Positions 28,096 through 38,226 of a DNA stretch of 64,000 nucleotides are shown here, piece by piece. This stretch comes from AR5 sp041497115 (GTDB lineage: Bacteria > Methylomirabilota > Methylomirabilia > Rokubacteriales > CSP1-6): contig JBGQFW010000012.1 of the NCBI GenBank assembly GCA_041497115.1, positions 4,381 through 68,380 of the forward strand, written 5' to 3'. The first letter of the stretch is position 1. Every line of letters begins with the position of its first letter. The position numbers and the translations under genes are program-made. Under the pieces are notes generated by a model. It did no database searches. It was given only the letters and a program-made list of their open reading frames with translations, and was not told the DNA's origin.

Positions 28096-29532
28096 ATGGC
28101 TTCCGCCCGCTCGTCCGCTCGCGCCGCCACCGACCTGTGCTGGGTCCCCGCCACCGAGCTGGCCGCGCTCATCCGTCGCCGGAAGGTCTCGCCGGTCGAG
28201 GTCGTCGACGCGGTCCTGGCCCGCATCGACAAGCTGAACCCGCGGCTGAACGCCTACGTCACGCTGACCGCCGAGCAGGCGCAGCGGGAGGCGCGGGCGG
28301 CCGAGCGCGCGGTGACCCGGCGCAGCGCCCGGCTCGGACCGCTGCACGGCGTGCCCTTCTCCGTGAAGGATCTCGTGGCCACCAAGGGCGTGCGCACGAC
28401 TTTCGGGACACCGCTCTACCGCGACAACGTGCCGACGGAGGACGCGCCGATCGTGGCCCGCCTGAGGGCGGCCGGCGGGATCATGCTCGGCAAGACGAAC
28501 ACGCCGACGATGGGGTGGATCGGCGCCACCCACAACCTGCTCTTCGGCATCACGCGCAACCCGTGGAACCTCGATCGCACGCCGGGCGGCTCCAGCGGCG
28601 GCGCCTCGGCCGCCGCCGCGGCCGGGCTCGGCCCGCTCCACGTGGGCACCGACGGCGGCGGCTCGATCCGCATCCCCGCCTCGTGCGCCGGGATCTTCGG
28701 CTTCAAGGCCTCCTACGGCCGCGTGCCGACCTACCCGGTGAGCGGCGCCTGGAGCCTGTCGCACGTGGGGCCGATGACGCGCACGGTGGCCGACGCCGCC
28801 CTGATGCTGAGCGTCGCCGCCGGCCCCGACGAGCGCGACCAGTACTCGCTGCCCGCCGAGCGCGTGGACTACGTGAAGGCGCTGGGTGGCTCGCTCAAGG
28901 GGTGGCGGGTGGCGTGGAGCGACGATCTCGGCTTCGCCGATTGCGTGGACCCCGAGGTGAGCGCGGTGTGCGCGCGCGCGGCCCGCGCGTTCCGCGAGCT
29001 GGGCTGTCGCGTGGAGGAGGTCCAGCCGGGGTGGCCGTCGCCCCGCGAGGCCTGGTACGAGACCTTCTGCGGCGGCATCGCCGCGCGCCTGGCGCCCTAC
29101 CTCGACCGGCGCGCGGAGATCGACGCGGGACTCCTGAGGATCGTCGAGGCCGAGCTGCGCCACCCCGCGACGAAGTACGTGCAGGCGTGGTTCGACCGCC
29201 TGGCGTGGTGGCAACACCCGCGCGCGTTCTTCGAGAAATACGATCTGCTGCTGACGCCCACCATCGCCTGTCCGCCGTTCAAGGTGGGGCTCGACAACCC
29301 GGCCGAGATCGCCGGCCGCCCGGTCGGCGCCTACGCGTGGATCCCGTTCACTTACCCGTTCAACCTCACGGGCCAGCCGGCCGCGTCCGTGCCGGCCGGG
29401 TTCACCGCCGACGGGCTGCCGGTTGGGCTGCAGATCGTCGGCCGGCGCTACGCCGATGCGGCCGTGCTGCGGGCGTCGGCGGCGTTCGAGCGGCTGCGGC
29501 CCTGGGCCCAGCACCGCCCGCCGCTGGGGTAG
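28096..29532 (+). CDS. Amidase-signature family hydrolase
   Basis: 478 residues. The catalytic Lys is in PFSVKDLVATKGV, the Gly/Ser-rich signature is TPGGSSGGASAAAA, and the cis-Ser and nucleophile Ser lie in GTDGGGSIRIPASCAGIFG. This Ser-cisSer-Lys set is complete. Members hydrolyse diverse amides, and the substrate cannot be read from sequence. GAGGAGAGCTC precedes the ATG. It has its own promoter and no operon partner in frame nearby. Confidence 0.85.
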   Translation: MASARSSARAATDLCWVPATELAALIRRRKVSPVEVVDAVLARIDKLNPRLNAYVTLTAEQAQREARAAERAVTRRSARLGPLHGVPFSVKDLVATKGVRTTFGTPLYRDNVPTEDAPIVARLRAAGGIMLGKTNTPTMGWIGATHNLLFGITRNPWNLDRTPGGSSGGASAAAAAGLGPLHVGTDGGGSIRIPASCAGIFGFKASYGRVPTYPVSGAWSLSHVGPMTRTVADAALMLSVAAGPDERDQYSLPAERVDYVKALGGSLKGWRVAWSDDLGFADCVDPEVSAVCARAARAFRELGCRVEEVQPGWPSPREAWYETFCGGIAARLAPYLDRRAEIDAGLLRIVEAELRHPATKYVQAWFDRLAWWQHPRAFFEKYDLLLTPTIACPPFKVGLDNPAEIAGRPVGAYAWIPFTYPFNLTGQPAASVPAGFTADGLPVGLQIVGRRYADAAVLRASAAFERLRPWAQHRPPLG

Positions 29533-29570
29533 CCCGCGGCCGGCGTCGCCGTTCGAGCGCGTCGGAATGA

Positions 29571-30146
29571 TTGGACGTTGACCCGCGGGTGATCGCGCCT
29601 CACGCTGCGCGCGTGACGCTCGCCGACCTCCTCGTCTCCACCGCCGTGCTCGGCCTGGTCGTCGGCGCGACGGTGGTCACGCTCGAGCAGGGCCAGCAGG
29701 CGTGGACCGTCGGCGCGGCGCGCGTGGAGGCGCAGCAGAGCGCCCGGGCCGCGCTGACCTGGCTCACCGCCGAGCTGCGCGCGGCCGGGCAGGGGATCGG
29801 CTCCCCGGCGCTGCCGGCGCTGTCGGTCGCCGAGCCGGCGCGGCTCGTGCTGCACGTCGATCGCAACCACGACGGCATCATCGCGGGCGCCGGGGAGACG
29901 ATCGTCTGGCGCCTCGACCGCGACATCCTGCGGCGCGACGCCGGCGGCGGCGCCCAGCCGGTCATCAACGGCGTGAAGACCCTCGCGTTCGCCTACTTCG
30001 ACGCCGCCGGCCGGCCCACCGCCGACCCGGCGGCGGTGCGGCGGATCCGGGTGACGCTGGCGACCCGCGCCGACCACGCGCCGTCGCGCGCCACCGCCGC
30101 CCTGGGCCCCACGCTCACCACCGAGATTCGCCTGCGCAACCGCTGA
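29571..30146 (+). CDS. PilW/PulJ-like pseudopilin candidate
   Basis: 191 residues. A single N-terminal hydrophobic helix (VTLADLLVSTAVLGLVVGAT) followed by QQAWTVGAARVEAQQSARAA and a beta-rich tail resembles minor pseudopilins of the PilW type. The prepilin cleavage site is degenerate: Gly-Phe is missing and the usual Glu at mature position 5 is Asp. No other pilin or secretion genes are adjacent. Start is uncertain: TTG 29571, or GTG 29613 just at the hydrophobic helix. Confidence 0.5.
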   Translation: MDVDPRVIAPHAARVTLADLLVSTAVLGLVVGATVVTLEQGQQAWTVGAARVEAQQSARAALTWLTAELRAAGQGIGSPALPALSVAEPARLVLHVDRNHDGIIAGAGETIVWRLDRDILRRDAGGGAQPVINGVKTLAFAYFDAAGRPTADPAAVRRIRVTLATRADHAPSRATAALGPTLTTEIRLRNR

Positions 30147-30318
30147 CGGCCGGCGGGTCGTGGGCTGGAATCCCGCCGTGCTGCGCGTCGTCGTGGCCCT
30201 GGCGACGCACCCCAAGGCCCAACTCCACCATCCCGGGTGGGGCCGGGCGGTTTGAAACCCTACCGGTCGCCCATCGGGCTGGTGAGCGGGATTCCCTTAG
30301 AAAATCGTCTGTTTTTGC

Positions 30319-30345
30319 TTGACAGGCCTTTTTGGCAACTGTAAT
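30319..30345 (+). promoter_or_regulatory. Promoter of the dcw cluster
   Basis: TTGACA (30319-30324) and TGTAAT (30340-30345), spacer 15 nt, in an AT-richer patch unlike the surroundings. Transcription would begin near 30352, just before the MraZ operator repeats. Confidence 0.55.
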
Positions 30346-30355
30346 CTCGGCCGTC

Positions 30356-30383
30356 AAGTGGGGCGAAGTGGGATGAAAGGGTA
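30356..30383 (+). promoter_or_regulatory. MraZ operator: 10-bp direct repeats
   Basis: AAGTGGGGCG, AAGTGGGATG and AAAGGGTATC follow one another with exact 10-bp periodicity between the promoter and mraZ. MraZ is known to bind TGGG-type repeats on one DNA face, so this predicts autorepression of the cluster. Confidence 0.7.
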
Positions 30384-30401
30384 TCCCGAGCCCATAAGGA
30401 C

Positions 30402-30851
30402 ATGTTCAGGGGCCGCTATCAGCACACGATCGACCCGAAAGGGCGACTGAGTGTCCCGGCGAAGTTCCGGGACGCTCTCGCCCAGTTCGGCGACCACGCC
30501 GAGCAGCTGATCGTGGTCCCGAACGAGCACGCGCTGGAGGTGCACCCGTTGGACGAGTGGCAGCGCATCGAGGACAAGCTGAACGCGCAGCCGATGTTCA
30601 CGCCGGAGGTGCGTCAGATCTCGCGCCTGTACATGTCGCGCGCGAAGGAGGTCGCCCTCGACGGCGTCGGCCGCATCCTGCTGCCGCCCGACACGCGCAA
30701 GCAGGCCGGCCTCGACCGCGACGTCACGCTCGTCGGCGGCGGCCGGAAGATGTTCGAGGTCTGGGATCGCGCCCGCTTCGACGAGTACGAGCGGACGCAG
30801 GGTGACGCGCTGCCGACGCTGTTCGAGAAGCTGTCGGTGTACGGAGTCTAG
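30402..30851 (+). CDS. mraZ: MraZ, regulator of the division cluster
   Basis: 149 residues with two AbrB-like MraZ domains. FRGRYQHTIDPKGRLSVPAKFRD opens the first, with the DPKGR motif. VALDGVGRILLPPDTRKQAGL opens the second, with the paired DGVGR motif. MraZ forms a ring-shaped multimer that binds its own promoter. It is the first gene of the cluster, as in most bacteria. AAGGA lies only 1 nt before the ATG, unusually close. Confidence 0.95.
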   Translation: MFRGRYQHTIDPKGRLSVPAKFRDALAQFGDHAEQLIVVPNEHALEVHPLDEWQRIEDKLNAQPMFTPEVRQISRLYMSRAKEVALDGVGRILLPPDTRKQAGLDRDVTLVGGGRKMFEVWDRARFDEYERTQGDALPTLFEKLSVYGV

Positions 30852-30871
30852 CGGTTCACGTTCCCGTCCTC

Positions 30872-31726
30872 GTGGACGAGGTCGCGTTTCTGCTGCGACC
30901 GCGCGACGGGGGCTGGGTGATCGACGGGACGGTGGGCATGGGCGGACACGCTGAGGCGTTGCTGGCGGCGAGCGGGGCCGACGTGCGCCTGCTCGGCCTG
31001 GACGCCGATCCCGAGGCGCTGCGGCAGGCGGGCGCCCGGCTGGCGCGCTTCGGCGAGCGCGCGCGGCTGGTGCACGCCAGCTTCGCCGACCTCGCGGCGG
31101 TGGCGACCGCCCACGGCATCGACGCGGCGCGCTCGATCCTGCTCGACCTGGGCGTCTCCTCCTGGCAGCTCGACGCCTCGGCGCGCGGCTTCTCGTTCCA
31201 GCGCGAGGAGCCGCTCGACATGCGCCTGGACCCCACCCGCGGCGAGCCGGCGGCCGCGCTGCTGAACCGGCTGGACGAGGCGGAGCTGGCCCGCCTGCTG
31301 CACGAGTACGGCGACGAGCGCTTCGCGCGACGCATCGCGCGCTCGATCGTCCGCCGCCGCCCGCTCGCCACCACCGGCGACCTCGTCGCCGCGGTGCAGG
31401 CGGGGGTTCCGCGCCCGGCGTGGCCGCGCCGCCTGCACGTGGCGACGCGGACCTTCCAGGCCGTGCGCATGGCCGTGAACGACGAGCCGGGCGCTCTCCG
31501 ACGCGCCCTCGAGGCGGGGCCGCCACTGCTGACCGGCGGCGGGCGCCTCGGCGTCATCGCGTTTCATTCGGGCGAAGACCGCATCGTGAAGCGAACGTTC
31601 CGCAGCCTCGAGTCCGCCGGCTACGCCGCGCTCGAGCCGTCGCCTCTGACGCCCGGAGACGACGAGGTGCGGGCCAACCCCCGCGCCCGGAGCGCGAAGC
31701 TGCGCGTGCTGGAGCGGCTGCCGTGA
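30872..31726 (+). CDS. rsmH: 16S rRNA (cytosine1402-N4)-methyltransferase RsmH
   Basis: 284 residues from GTG 30872. SAM-binding VIDGTVGMGGHAEALL, LLDLGVSSWQLD, the long helical insert and the C-terminal FHSGEDRIVKRTF are diagnostic. It methylates C1402 in the ribosomal P site. Odd point: the family-conserved HVPVLVDEV is encoded in frame upstream (30857-30880) but no ATG, GTG or TTG precedes it after the stop at 30803. Either the protein starts shortened at GTG 30872 or a non-standard codon is used. GGAG at 30843-30846 would suit a start at about 30854. Confidence 0.9.
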   Translation: MDEVAFLLRPRDGGWVIDGTVGMGGHAEALLAASGADVRLLGLDADPEALRQAGARLARFGERARLVHASFADLAAVATAHGIDAARSILLDLGVSSWQLDASARGFSFQREEPLDMRLDPTRGEPAAALLNRLDEAELARLLHEYGDERFARRIARSIVRRRPLATTGDLVAAVQAGVPRPAWPRRLHVATRTFQAVRMAVNDEPGALRRALEAGPPLLTGGGRLGVIAFHSGEDRIVKRTFRSLESAGYAALEPSPLTPGDDEVRANPRARSAKLRVLERLP

Positions 31727-32118
31727 CGACTCATCAGCGATTGCATCGTGAGCAGGACCCCCGCGTGCGACGCTCGCTCGTCGCCGCCTTTCTCGTGTCG
31801 GCCGTCCTCGTCCTCGGCTGCCTGGGCGTCGTCGGCCTGCGGGTGCAGCAGGTGCACCTGGCCTACCAGATCGAGCGGCTGCACCACGAGCGCGCCGAGC
31901 TCGCGAGCGTGCTGCGCCAGCTCGAGGTCGAGGTGGCCACGCTGCAGGCGCCGGGCCGCGTCGAGCAGCGCGCGCGCCAGCTCGGCCTGGTGGCGCCGGA
32001 GCGCGCCCAGATCCGCCTGGCCCGCGAGTACGCGCCGGCCGGCACCGGCCTGGCCGCCGCGTATCGGAGCCGCCTCGCCGCCCTGCCGGGCGACGCGCTG
32101 AGAGCGCCCATCAGGTGA
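31723..32118 (+). CDS. ftsL: Cell division protein FtsL
   Basis: 131 residues. A basic N-terminus (HQRLHREQDPRVRR), one membrane helix (SLVAAFLVSAVLVLGCLGVV) and a heptad-rich periplasmic coil (IERLHHERAELASVLRQLEV) give the bitopic FtsL layout. Position between rsmH and ftsI confirms it. GTG overlaps the rsmH stop (GTGA). It would join FtsB and FtsQ in the divisome. Confidence 0.85.
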   Translation: MTTHQRLHREQDPRVRRSLVAAFLVSAVLVLGCLGVVGLRVQQVHLAYQIERLHHERAELASVLRQLEVEVATLQAPGRVEQRARQLGLVAPERAQIRLAREYAPAGTGLAAAYRSRLAALPGDALRAPIR

Positions 32119-32158
32119 CGCGCGCCGGCGACGGGACGCGCGGCCCGCGCGGGGCTCT

Positions 32159-34117
32159 GTGAGCCCCCTCCGCATCCGCGTCCTCGTTCTCGCCGGCATG
32201 CTGGCCCTGGCCTTCACCGGCGTCCTCGGCCGCCTCGGCTGGCTGCAGATCGTCCGCCACGCCGACCTCGCCGCGCTCGCCGAGCGCCAGTACTCGCGCA
32301 CGGTCGTGCTCCAGCCCCAGCGCGGGCCGATCGTGGACCGCCAGGGCCAGGCGCTCGCCACCTCGAGCCCCGCCGAGTCGCTCTTCGCCCAGCCCCGGGC
32401 CATGGGTGATCCCGTGCGCGTGGCGGCCCGGCTGGCGCCGCTGCTCGGGATGCCGGAGCAGGAGATCCACGCCCAGCTCACCGGGGGCCGGCAGTTCGTC
32501 TGGCTGCGGCGCAAGCTGCCTCCCGCCGCCGCGGCCGAGGTCCGGGCGCTGCGCGAGCCGGGGCTCGGCTTCCTGCCCGAGCCGCTGCGCCTGTACCCCA
32601 ACCGCGAGCTGGCCGCCCACGTGGTCGGCTTCGAGGGGGTGGACGGCGGGCTGGAGGGCATCGAGCGCGCGTTCAACGACACGCTGGCGGGCAGCCCGGG
32701 CAAGGCGGTTGTCGGCCGCGACGCCCTCGGGCGCGAGGTCGTGACCGAGGCCGTGCTGCAGGCGCCGGCGCCCGGGCAGGGCGTGATGCTCACGCTCGAC
32801 CGCCAGATCCAGTACCTGGCCGAGCGCGAGATCGACGCGGCGTGGCGGCGCACGCAGGCCAGGGCGGCGATGGCGGTCGTGCTCGACCCGCGCACCGGCG
32901 ACGTGCTGGCGATGGCGATCCGCCCCACCTTCAACCCCAACGCGTTCCTCGACGTGCCGTCCCGGGACGTCTGGCGCAACCGGGCCGTCAGCGATCCGTT
33001 CGAGCCGGGCTCGACCTTCAAGGTGATCATGGCCGCCGCCGCCCTCGAGGAGGGCGTGGTGCGCCCCGAGGACCGCATCTGGGCCGAGAACGGCCAGATC
33101 ACGATCGCCAAGACCACCATCCATGACTGGAAGAAGTACGGCTGGCTGACCTTCGGCGAAGTGCTGCAAAACTCCTCGAACGTGGGTTCAATCAAGGTGG
33201 GGCTGGCGCTCGGGCGCGACCGCTACTACCGCTACATGACGGCGTTCGGCTTCGGCGCCCCCACCGGGGTCGGCCTGGCCGGCGAGAGCCGCGGGCTGCT
33301 GCGCGAGCCCCAGCGCTGGTCGGTGCTGTCGCTGCCGACGATGTCCATCGGCCAGGAAGTGTCGGTCACGGCGCTCCAGATGGTCGCGGCGATCGGCGCC
33401 ATCGCCAACGGCGGCGTGCTCATGCAGCCCCGGCTGGTCCGCTCCGTGTTCGACGCCGACGGGCGCGAGACCCGGCGGTTCGAGCCGCGGGCGATCCGCC
33501 AGGTGATCTCGCCGGAGACGGCGCGCACGCTGACCCGGCTGATGACCCAGGTGGTGGTGGCGGGCACCGGCCACAACGCCGCCATCGCGGGCTACGAGGT
33601 GGCCGGCAAGACCGGCACGGCGCAGAAGCTCGATCCGGCGACGCACCGCTACTCGCGGAACCCCGGCGTGCTGTCCTTCGTCGGCTTCGCGCCGGCCGAC
33701 GAGCCCCGGTTCGTGATGCTGGTGATGCTCGACGAGCCGAGGAACGAGAAGTGGGGCAGTGAGGCGGCCGCGCCGATCTTCGCGGCGATCGGCGCCGAGG
33801 TGCTGCGCTATCTCGACGTGCCGCCGCACGACGCCGCCCCGCTGCAGATCGTGACGGGGCCGGGCGAGGGCGCCGCCGGCCGCGTGCGGCTGGCGAGCGC
33901 GGCGGCCGCGGAGCCGCCGCCCGCCGACGGCGCGCGCGTGATGCCGGAGCTGCGCGGACGGACGCTGCGGCAGGCGCTGGCGATGCTGGCGCCGCTGGGC
34001 GTCGCCGTGCAGCTCGACGGCCGCGGGCGCGTGGTGGAGCAGCTGCCGGCGCCCGGCGCGCCGGTGGAAATGGAGGCGAGCGTGCGGCTCACCCTGGCGG
34101 GTGCCGCCGCGAGATGA
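32159..34117 (+). CDS. ftsI: FtsI/PBP3 transpeptidase with a PASTA domain
   Basis: 652 residues. One N-terminal membrane helix (residues 6-25), a dimer domain (QRGPIVDRQGQALATSSP) and the transpeptidase domain with SxxK at S285 (STFK), SSN at 339-341 and KTG at 484-486. A single C-terminal PASTA domain (about 595-650, VMPELRGRTLRQALAMLAPL) follows. It cross-links septal peptidoglycan. PASTA-bearing FtsI is common in Gram-positives and some deltaproteobacteria. GTG start 40 nt after ftsL. Confidence 0.92.
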   Translation: MSPLRIRVLVLAGMLALAFTGVLGRLGWLQIVRHADLAALAERQYSRTVVLQPQRGPIVDRQGQALATSSPAESLFAQPRAMGDPVRVAARLAPLLGMPEQEIHAQLTGGRQFVWLRRKLPPAAAAEVRALREPGLGFLPEPLRLYPNRELAAHVVGFEGVDGGLEGIERAFNDTLAGSPGKAVVGRDALGREVVTEAVLQAPAPGQGVMLTLDRQIQYLAEREIDAAWRRTQARAAMAVVLDPRTGDVLAMAIRPTFNPNAFLDVPSRDVWRNRAVSDPFEPGSTFKVIMAAAALEEGVVRPEDRIWAENGQITIAKTTIHDWKKYGWLTFGEVLQNSSNVGSIKVGLALGRDRYYRYMTAFGFGAPTGVGLAGESRGLLREPQRWSVLSLPTMSIGQEVSVTALQMVAAIGAIANGGVLMQPRLVRSVFDADGRETRRFEPRAIRQVISPETARTLTRLMTQVVVAGTGHNAAIAGYEVAGKTGTAQKLDPATHRYSRNPGVLSFVGFAPADEPRFVMLVMLDEPRNEKWGSEAAAPIFAAIGAEVLRYLDVPPHDAAPLQIVTGPGEGAAGRVRLASAAAAEPPPADGARVMPELRGRTLRQALAMLAPLGVAVQLDGRGRVVEQLPAPGAPVEMEASVRLTLAGAAAR

Positions 34118-34118
34118 G

Positions 34119-35618
34119 ATGGCGAGGAACGACGTGTCCGTGAGCGTGCTGCTCGAGGCGCTGCCCGAGCGACGGGTGGTCGGCGCCCCGCCGGCGACCG
34201 TCCACGCCCTCACCGCCGACTCGCGGCGGGTGCAGCCGGGCGACTGCTTCGTCGCCGTGCCGGGCTTCAACCACGACGCGCGCCGCTTCGTGCCGGAGGC
34301 CATCGCGCGGGGCGCGCGGCTGGTGGTGACCGAGGGCGAGCCGCTGCCCGGCCTCGCGGTCGCCCAGGTGCTGGTGCCGGCGGTGCGGCCGGCGCTGGCC
34401 CGCCTGGCCGGGGCCTTCTACGGGCATCCCTCGGCCGCGCTCACGGTGGTCGGCATCACCGGCACCAACGGCAAGACGACGACCTCCTACCTGGTGGACG
34501 CCCTGCTGCGCGCGCGCGGCCTGCGCACCGGCGTGCTCGGCACCATCCACTACGTGCTGGGCGACGAGGTGCGGCCGGCCGCTCAGACCACGCCGGAGGC
34601 GCTCGACATCCAGGCGATGCTCGCCGAGATGCGCGAGCGCGGGATCGGCGGCGTGGCGATGGAGGTCTCCTCGCACGCGCTCGCGCTGGCGCGCGTGGAG
34701 GGGCTCGAGTTCGACGTCGCCGTGTTCACCAACCTCACCCAGGACCACCTCGACTTCCACGGCACGCTCGACGCGTACCGCCGGGCCAAGCGGAGGCTCT
34801 TCGAGCAGCTGGCGGTCTCCGCCAAGCCGCGGCGGACCGCGGTGGTGAACGCCGACGACCCCGCCGGCGCCGAGATGGTGCGCGGCCTCGACCTCGACGT
34901 GCTGCCGTTCGGCCTCGGCCCCGGCGCCCGGGTGCGCGCGATCGAGCACGCCTCGGGTCTCGACGGCATCCGCATGGCGGTGGACACCCCGCGCGGCGGG
35001 CTCACCCTCGTCTCGCCGCTCGTCGGCGAGCACAACGTGATGAACCTGCTCGGCGCCGTCGGCGCCGGCCTGGCGCTCGGCCTGGCGCCGGCGGCGATCG
35101 CCGCCGCGCTGGCCCCCGTCAGCGCGGTGCCGGGGCGGTTCGAGCGGGTGCGCGCCGGCCAGCCCTTTTTGGTGGTCGTGGACTACGCGCACACGCCCGA
35201 CGCGCTGGAGCGCGTGCTGGTGACCGCGCGGAAGCTCACGCCCGGCCGCCTCGCGGTCGTCTTCGGCTGCGGCGGCGACCGCTACCGCGGCAAGCGGCCG
35301 ATCATGGGCGAGATCGCCGCCCGGCTCGCCGATCGCGTGTGGGTGACCTCCGACAACCCGCGCTCCGAGCGGCCGGAGGCGATCCTGGACGAGATCGTCG
35401 CCGGCGTGGGCCGCGTGGCCGGCGGCCCGGCGCGCTCGGTGCCGGAGGCCGACCGCGCGCGCGCCATCGGCGCGGCGCTCGACTGGGCGCAGGCCGGCGA
35501 CACCGTCGTCATCGCCGGCAAGGGCCACGAGACCTACCAGATCGTCGGCGCCGACACGCGGCCGTTCGACGACCGCGCGGTCGCCCGCGAGATCCTGGCG
35601 GAGCGCGGATGGCGATGA
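34119..35618 (+). CDS. murE: UDP-MurNAc-tripeptide synthetase MurE
   Basis: 499 residues. ATP-binding GITGTNGKTTT starts at residue 112, and the DNPR motif at 412-415 points to meso-diaminopimelate rather than lysine as substrate. N-terminal TADSRRVQPGDCFVAVPG is typical. ATG 34119 lies 1 nt after the ftsI stop; an in-frame GTG at 34101 would overlap ftsI and add 6 residues. Confidence 0.93.
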   Translation: MARNDVSVSVLLEALPERRVVGAPPATVHALTADSRRVQPGDCFVAVPGFNHDARRFVPEAIARGARLVVTEGEPLPGLAVAQVLVPAVRPALARLAGAFYGHPSAALTVVGITGTNGKTTTSYLVDALLRARGLRTGVLGTIHYVLGDEVRPAAQTTPEALDIQAMLAEMRERGIGGVAMEVSSHALALARVEGLEFDVAVFTNLTQDHLDFHGTLDAYRRAKRRLFEQLAVSAKPRRTAVVNADDPAGAEMVRGLDLDVLPFGLGPGARVRAIEHASGLDGIRMAVDTPRGGLTLVSPLVGEHNVMNLLGAVGAGLALGLAPAAIAAALAPVSAVPGRFERVRAGQPFLVVVDYAHTPDALERVLVTARKLTPGRLAVVFGCGGDRYRGKRPIMGEIAARLADRVWVTSDNPRSERPEAILDEIVAGVGRVAGGPARSVPEADRARAIGAALDWAQAGDTVVIAGKGHETYQIVGADTRPFDDRAVAREILAERGWR

Positions 35619-35640
35619 GCCGGCCTGTCGCAATCCCGAG

Positions 35641-35710
35641 GCGCGCCACGGCTGAGCCGGGGCGCGTCCGAGCGCGGGGGGGTGTGGGGGGCCATGTCGG
35701 GGCCCCCCAC
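35641..35710 (-). repeat. GC-rich two-hairpin repeat, copy 2 (inverted)
   Basis: Read on the minus strand: hairpin 1 GTGGGGGGCC (35710-35701) with GGCCCCCCAC (35693-35684), then CACCCCCCC-like linker and hairpin 2 ending in GCCGTGGCGCG. It lies between murE and murF, 8 nt before the murF start, inside an otherwise tight operon and in the opposite orientation to the other two copies. Confidence 0.6.
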
Positions 35711-35718
35711 GACGAGCG

Positions 35719-37137
35719 ATGAGCCGCATGGCGCCGTTCACCGTGCAGGACATCGTGCGCGCCACGCAGGGCGCGCTCGTCGCCGGCGACCTCGGCATCC
35801 CGGTCACCGGCGTGTCCATCGACTCCCGCACCCTCGGCGTGGGCGAGGCGTTCTTCGCGATCCGGGGCCATCGCCTGGACGGTCACGGGTTCCTGGCCGA
35901 CGCCGCCGCCCGGGGCGCCGCCTGCCTCGTCGTCCACGCGCTGCCCGACGAGATCCCCGCCAACGTCCCCCTCGTGCTGGTCGAGGAGACGACGCGGGCG
36001 CTGGGGCGCCTGGCCGCCTGGCACCGCGGCCGCTTCGCGATCCCGGTGGTCGCGATCACCGGCAGCAACGGCAAGACGACGACCAAGGAGCTGACGGCGG
36101 GCGTGCTCGCCACGCGCTGGCGGGTGCTCAAGCCCGAGCGGTCGTTCAACAACCAGTGGGGGCTGCCGCTGACCCTGCTGCAGCTCGGCCCCGACCACCA
36201 GGCCGCGGTGCTGGAGATCGGCTCCAACGCCCCCGGCGAGGTCGCCGCGCTGGCCGCGCTGACCGCGCCGAGCATCGCCGTCGTCACCACGGTGGCCGCC
36301 GTCCACACCGAGTTCCTCGGCTCGCTCGAGGGCGTGCGCGAGGAGAAGGCCGGCCTCGTGCGCGCGCTGGGCGCCGACGGCGTCGCCGTGCTCAACGCCG
36401 ACGACGCGCGCGTGGCCGGCATGGCCCGCGACACCCGCGCCCGCATCGTCACCTACGGCCGCGCGGCCACCGCCCACGTGCGCGCGCTCGACGACGTGGT
36501 GGACGACGAGGCCGGGCTGCGTTTCACGCTCGAGAGCGGCGGCGAGCGGCAGGCGGTCACCCTCGCCCTCGCCGGCCGCCACAACGTGACCAACGCGCTG
36601 GCCGCCGCCGCGGCTGGCGTCGCGCTGGGCCTTCCGCTGGCCGACGTCGTCCGCGGCCTCGCCGCGGTGGGGTCGCTGGCCGGGCGCTGCGTGTGGCGGC
36701 AGGCGGGCGCGGTCACCCTGCTCGACGACACCTACAACGCCAGCCCGGGGTCGGTGCGGGCGGCGCTCGACACGCTGGCCGCGCACCGCCGCGGCCGGCG
36801 CGCGGTCGTCGTGCTGGGCGACATGCTCGAGCTGGGCGCGATCACCGACGACGCCCACCGCGAGGTGGGCCGGCTGGTGGCGGCGCTGCCCGCCGACGAG
36901 TTCGTCGGCGTCGGGCGGGCCATGCAGGCCGCGGTGGAGGCCGCGCGCGACGCCGGCCTCGCCGAGGCCCGCCATCTCACGACGTTCGAGGACACCGTCG
37001 CCCACCTGCTCAAGCGCCTGACGGCGGGCGACGTCGTGCTGGTGAAGGGATCGCGCGGAATGCGGATGGAGCGCGTGGTGGACGCGCTCGTCGCGCGGCT
37101 GGCCCGGTCGGGGCGCGAGCGGTCGGAACACGAATGA
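35719..37137 (+). CDS. murF: UDP-MurNAc-tripeptide:D-Ala-D-Ala ligase MurF
   Basis: 472 residues. ATP-binding ITGSNGKTTTKE (GSNGKTT at 115-121), SFNNQWGLPLTLL, the YNASPGS segment and the closing VLVKGSRGMRMERVV are MurF hallmarks. It completes the UDP-MurNAc-pentapeptide. It is separated from murE by the hairpin repeat, so its expression relative to murE may be modulated there. Confidence 0.93.
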   Translation: MSRMAPFTVQDIVRATQGALVAGDLGIPVTGVSIDSRTLGVGEAFFAIRGHRLDGHGFLADAAARGAACLVVHALPDEIPANVPLVLVEETTRALGRLAAWHRGRFAIPVVAITGSNGKTTTKELTAGVLATRWRVLKPERSFNNQWGLPLTLLQLGPDHQAAVLEIGSNAPGEVAALAALTAPSIAVVTTVAAVHTEFLGSLEGVREEKAGLVRALGADGVAVLNADDARVAGMARDTRARIVTYGRAATAHVRALDDVVDDEAGLRFTLESGGERQAVTLALAGRHNVTNALAAAAAGVALGLPLADVVRGLAAVGSLAGRCVWRQAGAVTLLDDTYNASPGSVRAALDTLAAHRRGRRAVVVLGDMLELGAITDDAHREVGRLVAALPADEFVGVGRAMQAAVEAARDAGLAEARHLTTFEDTVAHLLKRLTAGDVVLVKGSRGMRMERVVDALVARLARSGRERSEHE

Positions 37138-37146
37138 GGATGGCGG

Positions 37147-38225
<1,079 letters not shown>

Positions 38226-38226
<1 letters not shown>

